A stretch of DNA of 64,000 nt from Palaemon carinicauda (Eukaryota > Arthropoda > Malacostraca > Decapoda > Palaemonidae), in the NCBI RefSeq assembly GCF_036898095.1, contig NC_090768.1:53238702-53302701 (forward strand), read 5' to 3'. Both the position numbers and the translations under genes were made by a program. Positions 19,731 to 32,100 of the stretch are shown in pieces (position 1 is the stretch's first letter; each line of letters opens with the position of its first letter). A model generated the notes under the pieces. The model did not search any database and was not told where the DNA came from. It saw only the letters and a program-made list of their open reading frames with translations.

Positions 19731-22640
19731 TTTGTTCCGGCACTATACACATAACCTTATGCTCTTTACATAGGAGTATTATTTCGGCAATAGCTGAAAC
19801 CAGCCGTTCAAGTTTTGCGGGGTGTAATGACCCTCCGCTAGTTAGTGGAAGGGAAGGTGGCGGGGGTAATCCACCACCCCGCTCACACCAGCACTAGTGA
19901 ACACCACTACTTTTTATTTTGGCTCGGTAGAGTAAAGAATTAGTCTTTTTCTCCTATCAAAACCTTTTAACTGGTTTACGATTAAAAGCAACTGGCCTTA
20001 AGTTAAGAAGTCCTTTTTTTTTTTAGAGCTACCTTCAATGGGGCTCACAGGTTCCCCGTGCAAGGCAAGGTAGCTAAAGGTCTTACGGTTGGGTACGCGA
20101 AGGGAGCAGACATGCTCCCTAGGGGTTGTCTTTCCCTCCCGAGGCGGTGAAGGTCTTCGACCTAAGAGTCTTGCACCCACTCACCTGTTTCGGCCTTGGA
20201 TTCGGCTCGCCCCGACGTTTGCTCTGCTTTGCCGAGCAGGCATGAGCAGTTGCTGACAAGGACTCCTCGGAGTGACATATCGGGTAACCCCTTTGGGGTA
20301 GACCTAGAAACAAGCTTCGGTTAAGTTTCACAAGCAACGCTCAATGCCACCCTTCAACTTGGACAAAATTTGTTGACTGGAAGCAGAGAGCATTGCCCAG
20401 AGTTCTGCCTCCAGGTGTTGGATACTATCCCTTACGAGGGAAAGGCATCCTCCGCCAGGTGTTGTGTAACTACCTATTGAGGGAGAATCGTTCTCCACAT
20501 TGGGCAATCATCCCTTACGAAGGAATAATCCCCTCCACAAGCCCTGTCCAGCAATCTTCTCGCTTGCGGGGAGAATTGCTGAGAGCGGCAACGGGTTGGT
20601 CACCTTTCCCGTCCGTGCGAAAGACTGCCTTCACCTGGGTGGTTTTCCTCCTTCAGGGGATTCCTCCAACAGGAATTGGATTTGTCCATGCCCCGCCCTT
20701 GCTTTTCGGAGCAAAGCCCTTTGAAGCTTGGTGACTGCTTGCAGTTTCTGCTCATCGCCGCCATACCCCCAGTGTACAAAAAGTCGCTCGTTGCAACTTC
20801 CCTTTTGGGTCTTTGCCCCAGATAGTGACGACTGCCAACCGCTTGTGGTTACCACCTCTCCCATCGACAAGTCGCGAAGGCTTTAACTCTTTGGGGTTAT
20901 TGCCAATATTGTGCCTTTTTAGCACAACAAAGCTCTTAAGAGTTCTTTGAGGCCAGGTCCTTCGGGACCTGTGTCTCCTGGGTTTCCAGGGAGAAACTAC
21001 TTTTAGGCTATAGCTCTTCAGGGTTATTTCTTACATCGTGCTTCTTGGGGCACAACAGAGCTCATGGAGCTGTGTGAGGTTAAGCTCTTCGTGACCTGTG
21101 CCTCATATTTCAATCTCTTATTAGGGAGAAATGGCTGGTCTTCAAGGCCAGAATAATCTTTTTCATTCCCTTCGGAGGTTATGACATAAGGCTACTCACT
21201 GAGCATGAGTATTTTGCAAAGACCTTAGTTTTGCAGAGAATATTGTGCAGTGTTGCACACTCATCAACTGAGCTCTAGTGAGGTGGATGGCGGAGCTCTT
21301 CTGCCTGATGAAGGTGTGTAAGCAACCCGGCTTGCTCGCCTTAGTACCCATTGCTAGTTTGCGAGACCCTATTCAACAGTGCGCAGGTTTCCAAGACCCT
21401 ACTCGCAAGGGAGTGTTACATCGCAAAGCTTCAGTTTACTGTTTCCTCTAGTTCACGCCACTTCGGTGGCCCACGGGACTTCAGCTTACTATTGCCACAA
21501 GTGAACGCTACTTCAGTAGTGCGCACTAACTCACATTACCAGTATCTATCCTTACAGGTAAGATTCAATTCTGTCCTCGATAGCATTTGCTGACGCTTGC
21601 CAGCGCTCACCGATACTCGCCAACGCTTGGTAGAATTTGCTGGCAAACCTGAACAAACCTGCCTAGTGTTTGTGTTCTTTATGTTCTGGGTCAACAAACC
21701 CTTACACGTGAGACTACGTTTCATGGGAAATTCTCTTCCCTGACAAGGTTTACACAACTGCAGGCTTTCGCTAACACACTGCTTACATTTACAAACAATA
21801 GCCATAAAAAGCTGAAACTAACTCCTTCTGTTGTGCATGCGGACTTGACAAGACAAAACCTCGGGGTTATTGCCACAGATACGGTTTACTACAGATCGCT
21901 TGTGTCCAATTTTGGAGTGGCATGTCGAGATCTCCCCCCTTCAAAGGAGGAGGAATCCAGGGGATTCATCATCCCAACAGTGCTCGACTCCTGTCTAATA
22001 GAGGCGGTCATTGATCGGCGTTTTGGCACCTCTCAAGGATCTGAGACTGTCCTTGCCAAGGTTGGTAATTTTCGCGGCCCTTTGGACAGAGTGAACTCGT
22101 AGATCTTTGGACCTAAGAATTCGCTTCGGACTCTCAGTCAATTAAGAGTACAGTGCAGCATGTATTCCTAGCCTTCATGGTACACAAGTCAGCAAATCAG
22201 TGGGCCAACTGTTTCCTTAAAATTAGGGATGCAATCATCTCATGCTACTCAGGTATGTTGGGCAGACCCCGCCATTGGCCCTCATGAATACCCCAGCGTT
22301 GTATGCCACGAGCCCTTACCACAGAAAGACGTAGAGGCTACGATGGACGTGGAAGACTGCGAGCCATGACTCCTTGTCCATCATTCAGTCCCCCTTAAAG
22401 GGTCAAGACCTTTAAAGGCAGTTGCAGTGAGACATTCAGTTCCTGCCATGCCATTGAGATCAGCTTTGGAAGAAAGCTCCAACTACCTTCAGACCCAAAT
22501 CAGTACCTCCAGCTACTTCTACGAAGAAACATTTGGACAACAATCCACCATTTCATGCCCAGCCTGGCCAGTTTAGGAAGGGTGGTAGACGTAAGGTAGG
22601 AAAAGGAGAATGAAGCTGGCAGTTACCACCTCCATCTGCC
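19731..22640 (+). pseudogene. DIRS C gag region, extensively broken
   Basis: This stretch holds no continuous ORF. It lies where gag should be, between a DIRS left end and RT remnants. Around 22,180-22,250 the sequence around TCAGTGGGCCAACTG is compatible with the SxNWxLxxRD gag core, and near 22,560-22,610 it encodes a Gly/Arg/Lys-rich tail like the gag C-terminus. It also carries degenerate internal repeats (20,880-21,135). Gag identity is inferred mostly from position. Confidence 0.45.
20880..21135 (+). repeat. Degenerate tandem duplication, two units of about 125 bp
   Basis: Unit 1 (about 20,880-21,000) and unit 2 (about 21,010-21,135) share the order GGGGTTATT / GGGTTATT, GCACAACA, GAGCTC-like, GACCTGTG and AGGGAGAAA. 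The copies are diverged. They lie in the presumed gag region of element C. Confidence 0.5.
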
Positions 22641-22699
22641 ACGAGTGGGTTGGATGCCTGTGATTTTGAACAACTCTTCTCAGCCTAACAAGTTTATTC

Positions 22700-23340
22700 T
22701 CAAGACCCTGTTCATGATGGAGACATCATAGTGGAAGACTTCATGCTCTTGGTGGACCTGAAGGATGCCTTCTTCCAGATACCCATACATCAGTTCTACA
22801 GAATTTGCCTCACTTTGTCTTCAGGTCAGTAGTGTACTAGTTCAAAGCCCTGTTTCTTGTACTGTCTACTGCTCCCCAAATGTTCACAGTAGTGTTCATG
22901 CTGGTCTCAGCTTGTGTCTGCTTTAATGGGATTTGCCCTTTAGGGATCTTGAGGGTTGCCTGATCCTGAACTCCTACAGGAGGCAGTTGCCCTAAGATCG
23001 AGAGAGACCTCTTCCCTTTTGTCATGATCAGTTGGGAAGAGTCAGCTCTCATGCCTAAGCAGAGAATGAAGTACTTGAGCATGTTGATAGACACAAAAGC
23101 TGCCTTAGGGGTGTGGTCCACATAAGAAAAGCACATACTTATTAATTGGTTAGAAATGCAAAAAGCCTTCCTAGCACTGCAAGCTAGAATTCTAACAGTT
23201 GATAGCATTGATGAGCTACAACACTACAGTCATGGGATATGTCAACAAACAAGGGGGGACTGTTTCACAGACCATGTGCAAGTTGGCAAAGCAGATTGTA
23301 CACATGACCAGTGAACAAGTCTTTCCAAACAAGTTTGGTT
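22700..23340 (+). pseudogene. DIRS C reverse transcriptase / RNase H remnants
   Basis: VDLKDAFFQIPIH (about 22,752-22,790) matches the first catalytic motif of the DIRS RT (SIDLKDAYFQIPVH in B). YLSMLIDTKAA (about 23,071-23,104) matches the thumb block YLGMVLDSRLVRAF. NTTVMGYVNKQGGTVSQ (about 23,222-23,273) matches RNase H NATVVAYIKKQGG. The YLDD active site is not found between them and the spacing is shorter than in B, so internal deletions and stops have destroyed the ORF. Nothing downstream matches the methyltransferase or recombinase. Confidence 0.75.
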
Positions 23341-23907
23341 AAGTATAGTAGTACCTTTCATCCTCCCATACAAGTTTTAGGATGGATAGAATGTATGCAA
23401 ACTCATTTCTCAAAACAACAACTACACATTCAGACAACATATACAGTACATCACATGAAAATGGGTTCTAACCAGGCCTAACACTTGTGACATCTTTGTG
23501 CTCAGGTCTTCACGAGGTTGAAGGAGTCACCATCTCTACTTCTATTTAGGACCAGGTGCTCTGACATTTCCTTGGAAAGCTAAACCAGCTTGTTTGGTTC
23601 ATAGGGACTTGCTCCCCCTACCTTCTAAGGGTACAACCTATTCAAGGTTGTTTGATTGTATTTATATAGGATCAAATCAAAGATTTTAAAATTTTCTTTC
23701 CTAACTATATAAGCTTGTGTCCTTTAAGTTACACTAATTGCCTCCATTGTCCTGCAGGTCTGGTCAAAAGTGAGTGCAGAGCTGGGCGTGGCTGTCCCTC
23801 CCGCCAGTAACTACTACCGCCTACGCTGAAATCATACACCTATTATAAAAGACTCGTGTTTGAAGCCAATAGTTAAGAAAAATACATGTTATTTTAAAAA
23901 TGTGATA

Positions 23908-26156
23908 TTTTGAGGTTTAATAGATTTCAGTATTTTGTGCTTTAACAAGTTTGATTATCAGAAAAAGTCTAATTCTATTTAATTATTCTGCGAAGTAATA
24001 AATATTCTTTTTGCATTTATGTCATATAGGTTACTTTTTGTAATACTGCAATTGTATTTTGGAGAACAAAATATAGGGGACCCAATTCGACATAACACAC
24101 ATTTACAAGCTTCTGCAACAGAAACGGGCACAAAGAACATAATTGACATTAGCATCTTTGACAAAAACAAATCATAATATCTTCAGTACATTAAAATCCA
24201 CATTTAGTTGAGGAAAACTAATAAATTTTCAGGAACAAAGAATTTATTTATAAATAGGTTTGTGACAAAACTGTAAAGAAAAAATAATATACAATGCAGA
24301 AAAAGGCATCACAGATAAAAAGTTGAAATATATGAATAAAATCCATTAATAACAAGCCAACATCTACTCGGTGATTGTAACTTAACTATTACAATAACAC
24401 ATTTTATCATTACTCTGGAAATCTACAATTTAAAATTTTCAAAGTGATGAATGAAAAATACATGATATTTGGACAAATAAGTTTTTTAAATCAATAGCTA
24501 AGGTAGGTAAATGAATTGCTATGTATATACTGTACCATTACTAAGCACAGTGTTACAAAGCACATTGAGTAATCATATACACCACTAACTGGTCAAAATT
24601 GCCCAGATTCCTTATAAATATATATATAGAAGGAAATTTATATCTTAGACTGATGGAGATGAAGCTGTATATTGTAGTTAGGTATAGTTTACACTGCCCA
24701 GTTCTATTCCTCTTCATTACACTTTCCTTATTTAGAATATATGGCAGTGATCATGTACGTCCTTAATAACACTGAAATACTTAAGAATATAAGATTTATT
24801 TAAAATCTATTATTGTTGTCTGAATTGATATAAAGGCAGTTCATGCATCAAACATTTGCAATAAAAAAAGGCAATGTGTGTAATCACATGAAAGGCCCTC
24901 CCATATTAAGGTTTATATTCAGAAAGTGTGCTGAAGCAATTCTGGTATCTGTTTATGATCAAAATAATATATCAATCAAAATTAGGTATCCGTAGATTGA
25001 ATGATTTTTCAGAAATACATAGTGCATTTACATCTCATTCACACACACACATGCACACACTATCTTACTTATTTTTTTTTCATCTCGATTCTCAAAATTT
25101 GGAAACACAAAGACCAGAGAAATGTGGAATAAAACAGGGCATGGCAAATGGAATTTGTCCAATCATGATAGATAATGCATATTTCAGTGGGAAATTAGTA
25201 TTTGTTTAGAAGGCCTACACAGTAGAAGGATGGTAGGCTACTTATTTAAAAATGTACCTTGTACATGAACTTAAGCTTCATACATAACACATGCACATAC
25301 ACACTACAGCAATTGCACTTGGGCTTCAGTAAATAGTGATATACAACCATCAGCTTATTTTTGCATTTTAAGCATTGCAAACTTTTATTATTGAACACTG
25401 AGGTTCAAATAGCTATACAGTACCTTAAAATTCTGGAGGGTATTTTATATGAACACTAGTATTCTTTATACGAATAAGGTGAATATATGAAACTGTAGTA
25501 TGCTTTCTTCTTTAAATTTTCTGTTAAAACAAATGCTTTCAAGAATTCCATTAATGCCTAAAATTCTTATAACTGAAGTTTTAAAAAAAAATCTTTGGTT
25601 TTTAAATGTCAATAAATTCTTATTCTACATGTCAATACTACATTCCAATAAATCATATATTACAATATGTGACACCTCCAATAAAAAAATATGCACAAAC
25701 TTGAGATTTAGGTACAGATGTTGTGTGAGGAAAGAAACTAAACCGAAGAGAGGAAACTTACAATCATTTTTGCAACATTCTGGTAAATATTTGTGACTAG
25801 TGGAGTAATTTTGTTATACTTAAAATTAAAGTATTTTATGTTGTTAGTTTAATGCAGTCATTGGTTATTTAAGTTTTCTTAATTTTTTTTATACATGATG
25901 ATCATCCATTGGCCATTGGCACACACGACTAGCTGCTATAGAATTCTACACGTTTTTCCCCCATTGTAATAAGTAGCAACTTTAAAATTAAATTACATTA
26001 TTCAAGTTCATTTAGCTTTCATGACGACACAGGTTACAGTTCTTACTCCAATGCCAGTGTGCAGAATGTTTCAAATGATGTTTGGCTGCTCCATTAGACC
26101 CCCAAAGATGCTAGACCACCAAACTTGTACTTGGGTGGTCCTGCATCATCATAAAC
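23908..26156 (-). other. Probable 3' UTR and downstream flank of the FEZ/Unc-76 gene
   Basis: AT-rich sequence without recognised repeats lies directly downstream (minus strand) of the FEZ stop codon at 26,159-26,157. Several AATAAA-type hexamers (TTTATT on the plus strand, for example near 24,243) could serve as poly(A) signals, but the real end cannot be chosen from sequence alone. No other gene is visible. Confidence 0.5.
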
Positions 26157-26173
26157 TCATGATGGGCACAACA
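26157..26173 (-). CDS. Unc-76: FEZ last coding exon (VLCPS and stop)
   Basis: Acceptor TTACAG precedes 26,173. Two bases complete a Val codon, followed by Leu-Cys-Pro-Ser and TGA at 26,159-26,157. Animal FEZ proteins end VLCPT or similar, which makes this 17-base coding part credible despite its size and the 17.6-kb intron. The exon continues as 3' UTR. Confidence 0.88.
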
Positions 26174-29100
26174 CTGTAACAAAAATAAAACATTAGAATA
26201 TAAATGTAAACCTGGCAATAGCGTATATTATAACGAGACTAACTTATTCAAGGTTAACGAAATATTTCAATAAATTTAAATGGTAAATTCCCCATGTGAA
26301 ATCACGTTTACAACTTTTTCAGTTACCAGATATAAGAATATTTGCTTATTAATATTAGCTAGTTTATTAAGTGATATAAAATGACCAAGGAAATTTAAAA
26401 AGAAAGCAATGCAGATGGGGGCAACTTGTATGTAGTACTGTAAATGAAACCATCAAATACATACAGTACTCCCTTACTGCTCATCCCACAATAAGGCATT
26501 GATTTCACCTCTGCTGGTAGGGCCATTGCTTTCTGTGATTTCAGAGGGTAGGTCTGGAACATTAACCATGTACAAGTGAGAAGGCAAGAGTTGGTAGGCA
26601 GTATGCATCTCGTATGAATTCCACCACCAAGATCTCCACCCAATCTTGCCCACTGGCTTAACAGGCATCCCCCCCCCTAATTGCTGCAGACTGGGGGCAA
26701 AAGGTTGGAGTGTCATTCATAACTTTTTCATGGAGGAAAAGGCTGATTGTGCAGATCGGGCTTTGATGTTTGCCAGAGTCGTCTTCAGTGCTAATCTCAA
26801 AGGTGTGATGGAGTTTGAAGAACTCGCTGTTGATGTCTTAAAGGTAATTGCACGATGGATAAGGGAGTCATGATTTGCCTTCCACTTCTTAAGCATTACC
26901 TCCACGTCCTTCTCCAGGAAATGGGCTGCCGTCTCCCACACTGAGGCATTCCTCAAGGATAACACCTCATCTAGCAAAACGAGAGGTGACTGCATCCTTC
27001 CTCTTCAGAACCCAGTTGGCCAACTGGTGGGCATAGAACACCCTTCCCCAATCCCGGGGGATGCCAACCACTCGCAAGTCTCACAGCAAAAAATTTGAAT
27101 TTCCGGTTACCAGTGAAATCCAGCCCCAAGACTCCCATTAATATCGGTTGATAAGAAACAGTTTTATATTTAGTTTGCCTTTATGAAATTTAACAAGTTT
27201 TCTGATGAAAATAATTAAGTGCATTACTTTAATTTAATCATGTTCATTTTATCTTCTTTTTTAGCTTACAGTCAGTAACATACCACAGGTACAGTAACAT
27301 GCAAAACAACCATTATATAATCATAAACACTACATGAAACCAGTAGGGTTGCCGTTATGGCTGAAGCAGCATGATTGGGGGCACCTGCTAAAAAGGTTGG
27401 GACCTGCTAGCCTGAAGGTCACAGCCTTTACACCAGAAAGGATCAAGTTGTTAAGGGCCCTTCTGTATCTAGAGATTTGCCAAATTCTGGGTTTTGGCAA
27501 ATTAATCAACTGTACCTAACTTGTGTCTGAGTGGCCCCTTTGTTGGACCAATGGGCCGAGAAGATAGATCTGCATTCTCTGGCCAGCAGAATCTTTGTTG
27601 TTGAGGGAGCGCAGGTGGCAGGATATTGTTCAATCTGCTTTAGCAGGGCTCTAGGGATCCAGAAATCACTGTACTCACAGATGCAAGGATCCAACGAAGG
27701 TGGACGCAGGCTCCTGCCAGTACTGAACAGGAATTAGGTGCTGTTGGGTCAATGATGTTCCAGGACATTCTCCCCACCTCAAGTACCTTGGTAGAATCTT
27801 CCTTGTCCTGAGAGTGGTCACAGAACTGAGGCAATAACCTGAAGAGGATGAAGGGATGACAGATCAAGGATCAGACTACCTTTCGGCGACTGAACTGTAG
27901 CTCATACCCTCAGAGGCTTATGAAGCACTAGATACTTTAGCCTTTGAAGAGCGATCAAGAGACTGTGGCACTTGGTGGCGCACAGGTACCCGTTACTCGG
28001 TGAAGAAAAACCTTGCTGCCTATTGCGCAAATGTGATGTGGCTTCTCACTGCTTGTATGAGTTTTGAGGGTGGTCTTGAAAAGTCACCTATTCCAATTCC
28101 CTATTGCGTGAACGCATTAAAAGGTTTCGGCGCTTGGAAATATCTTGTGCCGTAGACCGATCTCAGCTTGTAGTAAGACCTCATTGTATGAATTGGGAAC
28201 ACTGGGATGGAACAGGTGATAAGTGGTCTAATTCCCTGGTGACTCAACAGTTATGATCCCATGAAGAACAATCTTGTGGTTTTTGAACGCATAGTTTTTA
28301 GTTTTTATGATGGTATAGAGACCAATAATATGGAGATGGATGACGAAGGGATCGATCAGAATGAGACATGGATTCATCTTCATGCTCAAATGAGGTGAGG
28401 GAAGATTTCTTCCACCACGAGTGAACTTCTATCTCTTTGGAACTAAAGTCTTCTTTGGGGGAGATCCTGAGGTATTCTTTGAACGTCTTGGACAAGTACG
28501 TTCTTGTTCTGCACCGTCCCTCCCTCGCACATGTGGTGAAAGATCAGTCAGAGTTACACTAGACTCCAGCTGATAGGTCTTCCTGGACTTCAACGACTTT
28601 TTTTTTGGCCAGAAGTAACAGTGTTTGCAGGTTCAGACGTGGGCACACACTGGCGTGAAAAAAACCGCAAGTATAGCGCATGCCAAAACCACCCCTCTCT
28701 CCTGTAAAAGAGGGAGAAGAAAGTCAGCGCCCTTCATCCTGTCACAGGTAACTGATGAATGAACACCTATACTTTCTACCAAGACACCTCTCACCTCCCC
28801 AGAGTGAGTTAGTTCTTGTTACAGCATTGTCCTTCCCCTGCAAACTTAGGGGGAAGATTAGATTGTTTGAGCCCTTCGACTTCTGGTTTTTCTATAAGCA
28901 GCAGCGTCTAAAATCTAATGGAGATGGGACAGAGGAAGAGGAACTTGAAGTTTCCCTTTTACAGGGTTGCGCAAGTGAATGACCACGCTGCTGTAGGGAA
29001 AGAAGTCATGGAATGCTTCAGTGCCGCAGAGAACACTACCAGATGATACGTCCTCTACCTCCTCCCCAGGTGTCGGGAAGACACTGGAGGAGTAGCAAAA

Positions 29101-32100
29101 AGGGTGACGCCCCTCCCCTTAACCTCTCGGTGGCAGCAAAACCTCCTTTCCTGAATGATCCCTAGTGATGTTTTAAGAATACCAAATTCCTTGGGTCTTC
29201 ATTGTCATCGGCATCGTCATAAGGACACACTAGTGAGGGATAACAGCAACAGACTTACCGCCCAACAAGAAGGAAAATCAATGTGGATAATGACAATTTT
29301 CCACAGAAAACACAGTTATAGTTTATCCAGAAAAGAACTGCATATTTTCTTCTGCCATTAATATATCCGTTGAACATAACGATATGCCTGCACATTTTTT
29401 CATTTCTAAAAGAAAATGCAGAATATTAACAACCAGAAGAGGCCACTAGAAGTATGACTGTACAGCTTGTGGCTGAAATCAAATGTGGAAACTCAGCAGA
29501 CAGACAGGTGGCTGGGCCTTAACATCCCCGTACTAGTATCTCTTGTACATCCACCTTACTAAAAGTTTAACGCCTATTCCAGGCAAAAGAATGATGGTTT
29601 ACATTCATGTAGGAATTAATCAGACTTACAAGCCCGTATAAAATCATCTACACACCATTGAGTGACATGCAATATGCTGATGATGATGTCATTTTAGCCC
29701 ATATCGTCAAATCAGTGCAAAACACCTTGAGACATATCACCAATATACCAGGCATTTGGTTGCAGATAATACAAGCTGTCTTAGCCTCTGTGTGAGGCTT
29801 CAAATGCTCTGTTTTGAGATAATGATTAGGACTGGGTCTGGCATTTCCATTTACAAGGACATCCTTCTGTTACTGAAGGGTTATGGCACCAACAGAGGAT
29901 GCATCCAGCCTATGGGATCTTATTACTTCTCATTCCCTGATCAGCATTTTAGGAAATTTACCCATCCATAAATGTGTTGTATCGGTCTAAAGATTAACGA
30001 AAGTAACTTGGTATCTGATGTATTTCATTAGCTAAAACTGTAATCTATGATAATATTTTGACATCATAAATTATAAATTGACCACAAATAATTAGTAAAA
30101 CTTGAACACTAGTTTGTCATTCCAGAATCAATGGGCATTAAGTCAAGCAGTCTGCAACCCAGCTTTTGAGGAGATTTTGATGGAACTTTGTTACAGTGCG
30201 TGGAAAGAGAATTGCATGTTAATCCTGCCCCTGAGTAAGCAGACTTTAAAAATAAATATGAAAGCCAAGAATAAGCAAGTATACCATTTTATTTTTACAA
30301 GAGCAAGTGATCAGAGCACCATCATGACCATAAAATATCAAGCTGTTGATGGAAATCAGATGGTAATCAACCTTCACTGCATTTTAATTTGATGAATGCC
30401 AGTCATAGATTGGCATTTTCAATAAGATTTGTAGTTACTTAAGCCCATCATAGATTTTATGCATTTTCAATATGTAATTACTTCTCACTTTCTCATCAAT
30501 TTGTCTTTAACAAAACTTTTAACTCATGATCATTGTTATAATTAATTATTATACATCAAATTCAAATGTTTACACAAGAGAACCTCTACTCTCTAAGTGC
30601 ATCCTGCTTAAATTTCTAAACCTACTTCCCAGGCTGGACAAAGACTAAGTCCACCTGGTAAAAAAAGTGGGAGGTTACAGCTCCATAATATATTAGTTTG
30701 TCACTGTGTATCATTTCTAATTGATCTAACCAACCAGTGAATTGAAATTCTTATCATACAAATACTGTACTGTCTTATCTAATGAATAATAGTTATATGA
30801 ACACTGCATTTTGTGTTGTTTTCAGATAGGACTGTCACAGAACATGCTTCTCTGTTAAATAGTTATGCACAATACATTGAAACTGTTGTATATTATACTG
30901 TATTCATCCATGGGTCAAGTGGATGTGACCGATTTGTACATTGGGCATATGTCTATTTCAGTGGCATTATTTTTCAAATGAAGAAATACCATAATCCTGA
31001 AGTGAGTTTGATCTACTTTAATGAGGTCCATTACTTCATTTAGAGGTAAAACTTTCATTTTTGCTGGCCAACCACTTGCTAAACAATTATTTTTTTAATA
31101 AAAGCATAGTAGATGTATCTCCGACTGCCTTGTATCGATCTTTTGTAATTAATATTCTATGATATGTACCAACTTCATGAACAATAGGTTTTTAGGACAC
31201 TGATTTTTTAAGGCTTTATCAGTCTTTCTATTGTTGCAAAATATTTCATAATTTTGTTTTTATGATCATTTTTCATATAAAGTACCATAATTAACAACTA
31301 CCAAATATAAACATCTAAAAAAATTATGCATTACTGTATACTAAATATTTGAAGTAATTTAACGACCACATATGCAAATCACTTTACAGGCACCAATCAA
31401 TAAGTCGACAGTGGATTCCAATCAAGGGAATTATATCAAAATTAAATACATCCTTACCATCAAGGAGCTATCAAGCAGAAGTAAAATCCAAAGGCTACAT
31501 GAAATCCAAACTAGTCTAAAGTCCATATTTAAAAACCTACTTTGAAAGAGTTCTTGCGTCCCAATCCATCTAATGATCTTACAATTTTGCCAAACATATA
31601 AGGTATGTATTTGACAGTTAAAAAAAAAAGGGGGGGGGGGTTGGTTTCACCAGCCATGAGCATTTATAGAGGACCCACTTTTAAAACTACATTTTTATCA
31701 ACACTTGCCTTTTACTAAATTTAATTTGTGATATATTCCAAAGATTAAACCAAACATTTCACAAAAATACATAAATTTCATGATTAACTGCTTCTATACA
31801 TGCCTTGAAGAACCCTGTACAGTATATGTTTGGGTAACAATCATTTTATATGCCATATAACTGAAAATTACTTTCAATAGGTCAGTAGGTATAAGTATTT
31901 AGTTTTTCAAAAGGTCAGTAGGTATAAGTATTTAGTATCAGGCATACATGCATATGTCTGTAATATATGATTTTCTCATTGTTTAATAATCTTCAGACCC
32001 TACAGAGAAAAATGTATTCATGAGCTTTACCAGAAATAAATATGACCCTCAATCAAGTGAATTTGTATTTTGAATGCTTTATTCTTTGAACTTCTATCCT

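Larger units (their letters stand above)
19731..23907 (+). mobile_element. DIRS1-like element C, decayed and internally deleted
   Basis: The left end resembles that of element D: GTTCCGGCACTATACAC here, the element D counterpart starting GTTCCGTCAC, then a shared TTTTTATTTTGGCTCGG (about 19,910-19,926). Gag-like sequence runs to about 22,620, followed by RT and RNase H scraps (22,700-23,340). The coding remains then jump to 3' noncoding sequence (from about 23,460) and an ICR-like stretch (23,665-23,715) complementary to 23,850-23,907. No recombinase was found, so most of the methyltransferase/recombinase part is deleted. The length is 4.2 kb against 6.5-7 kb for B and D. The right part matches the fragment at 11,661-12,490 better than D, so the copy might be a composite. 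Confidence 0.72.

Noticed and set aside
1..24000. Endogenous viral element (for example nimavirus-like) or host gene among the long ORFs
   Set aside because: All long ORFs are explained by DIRS or LINE proteins; no viral or host domain was seen.
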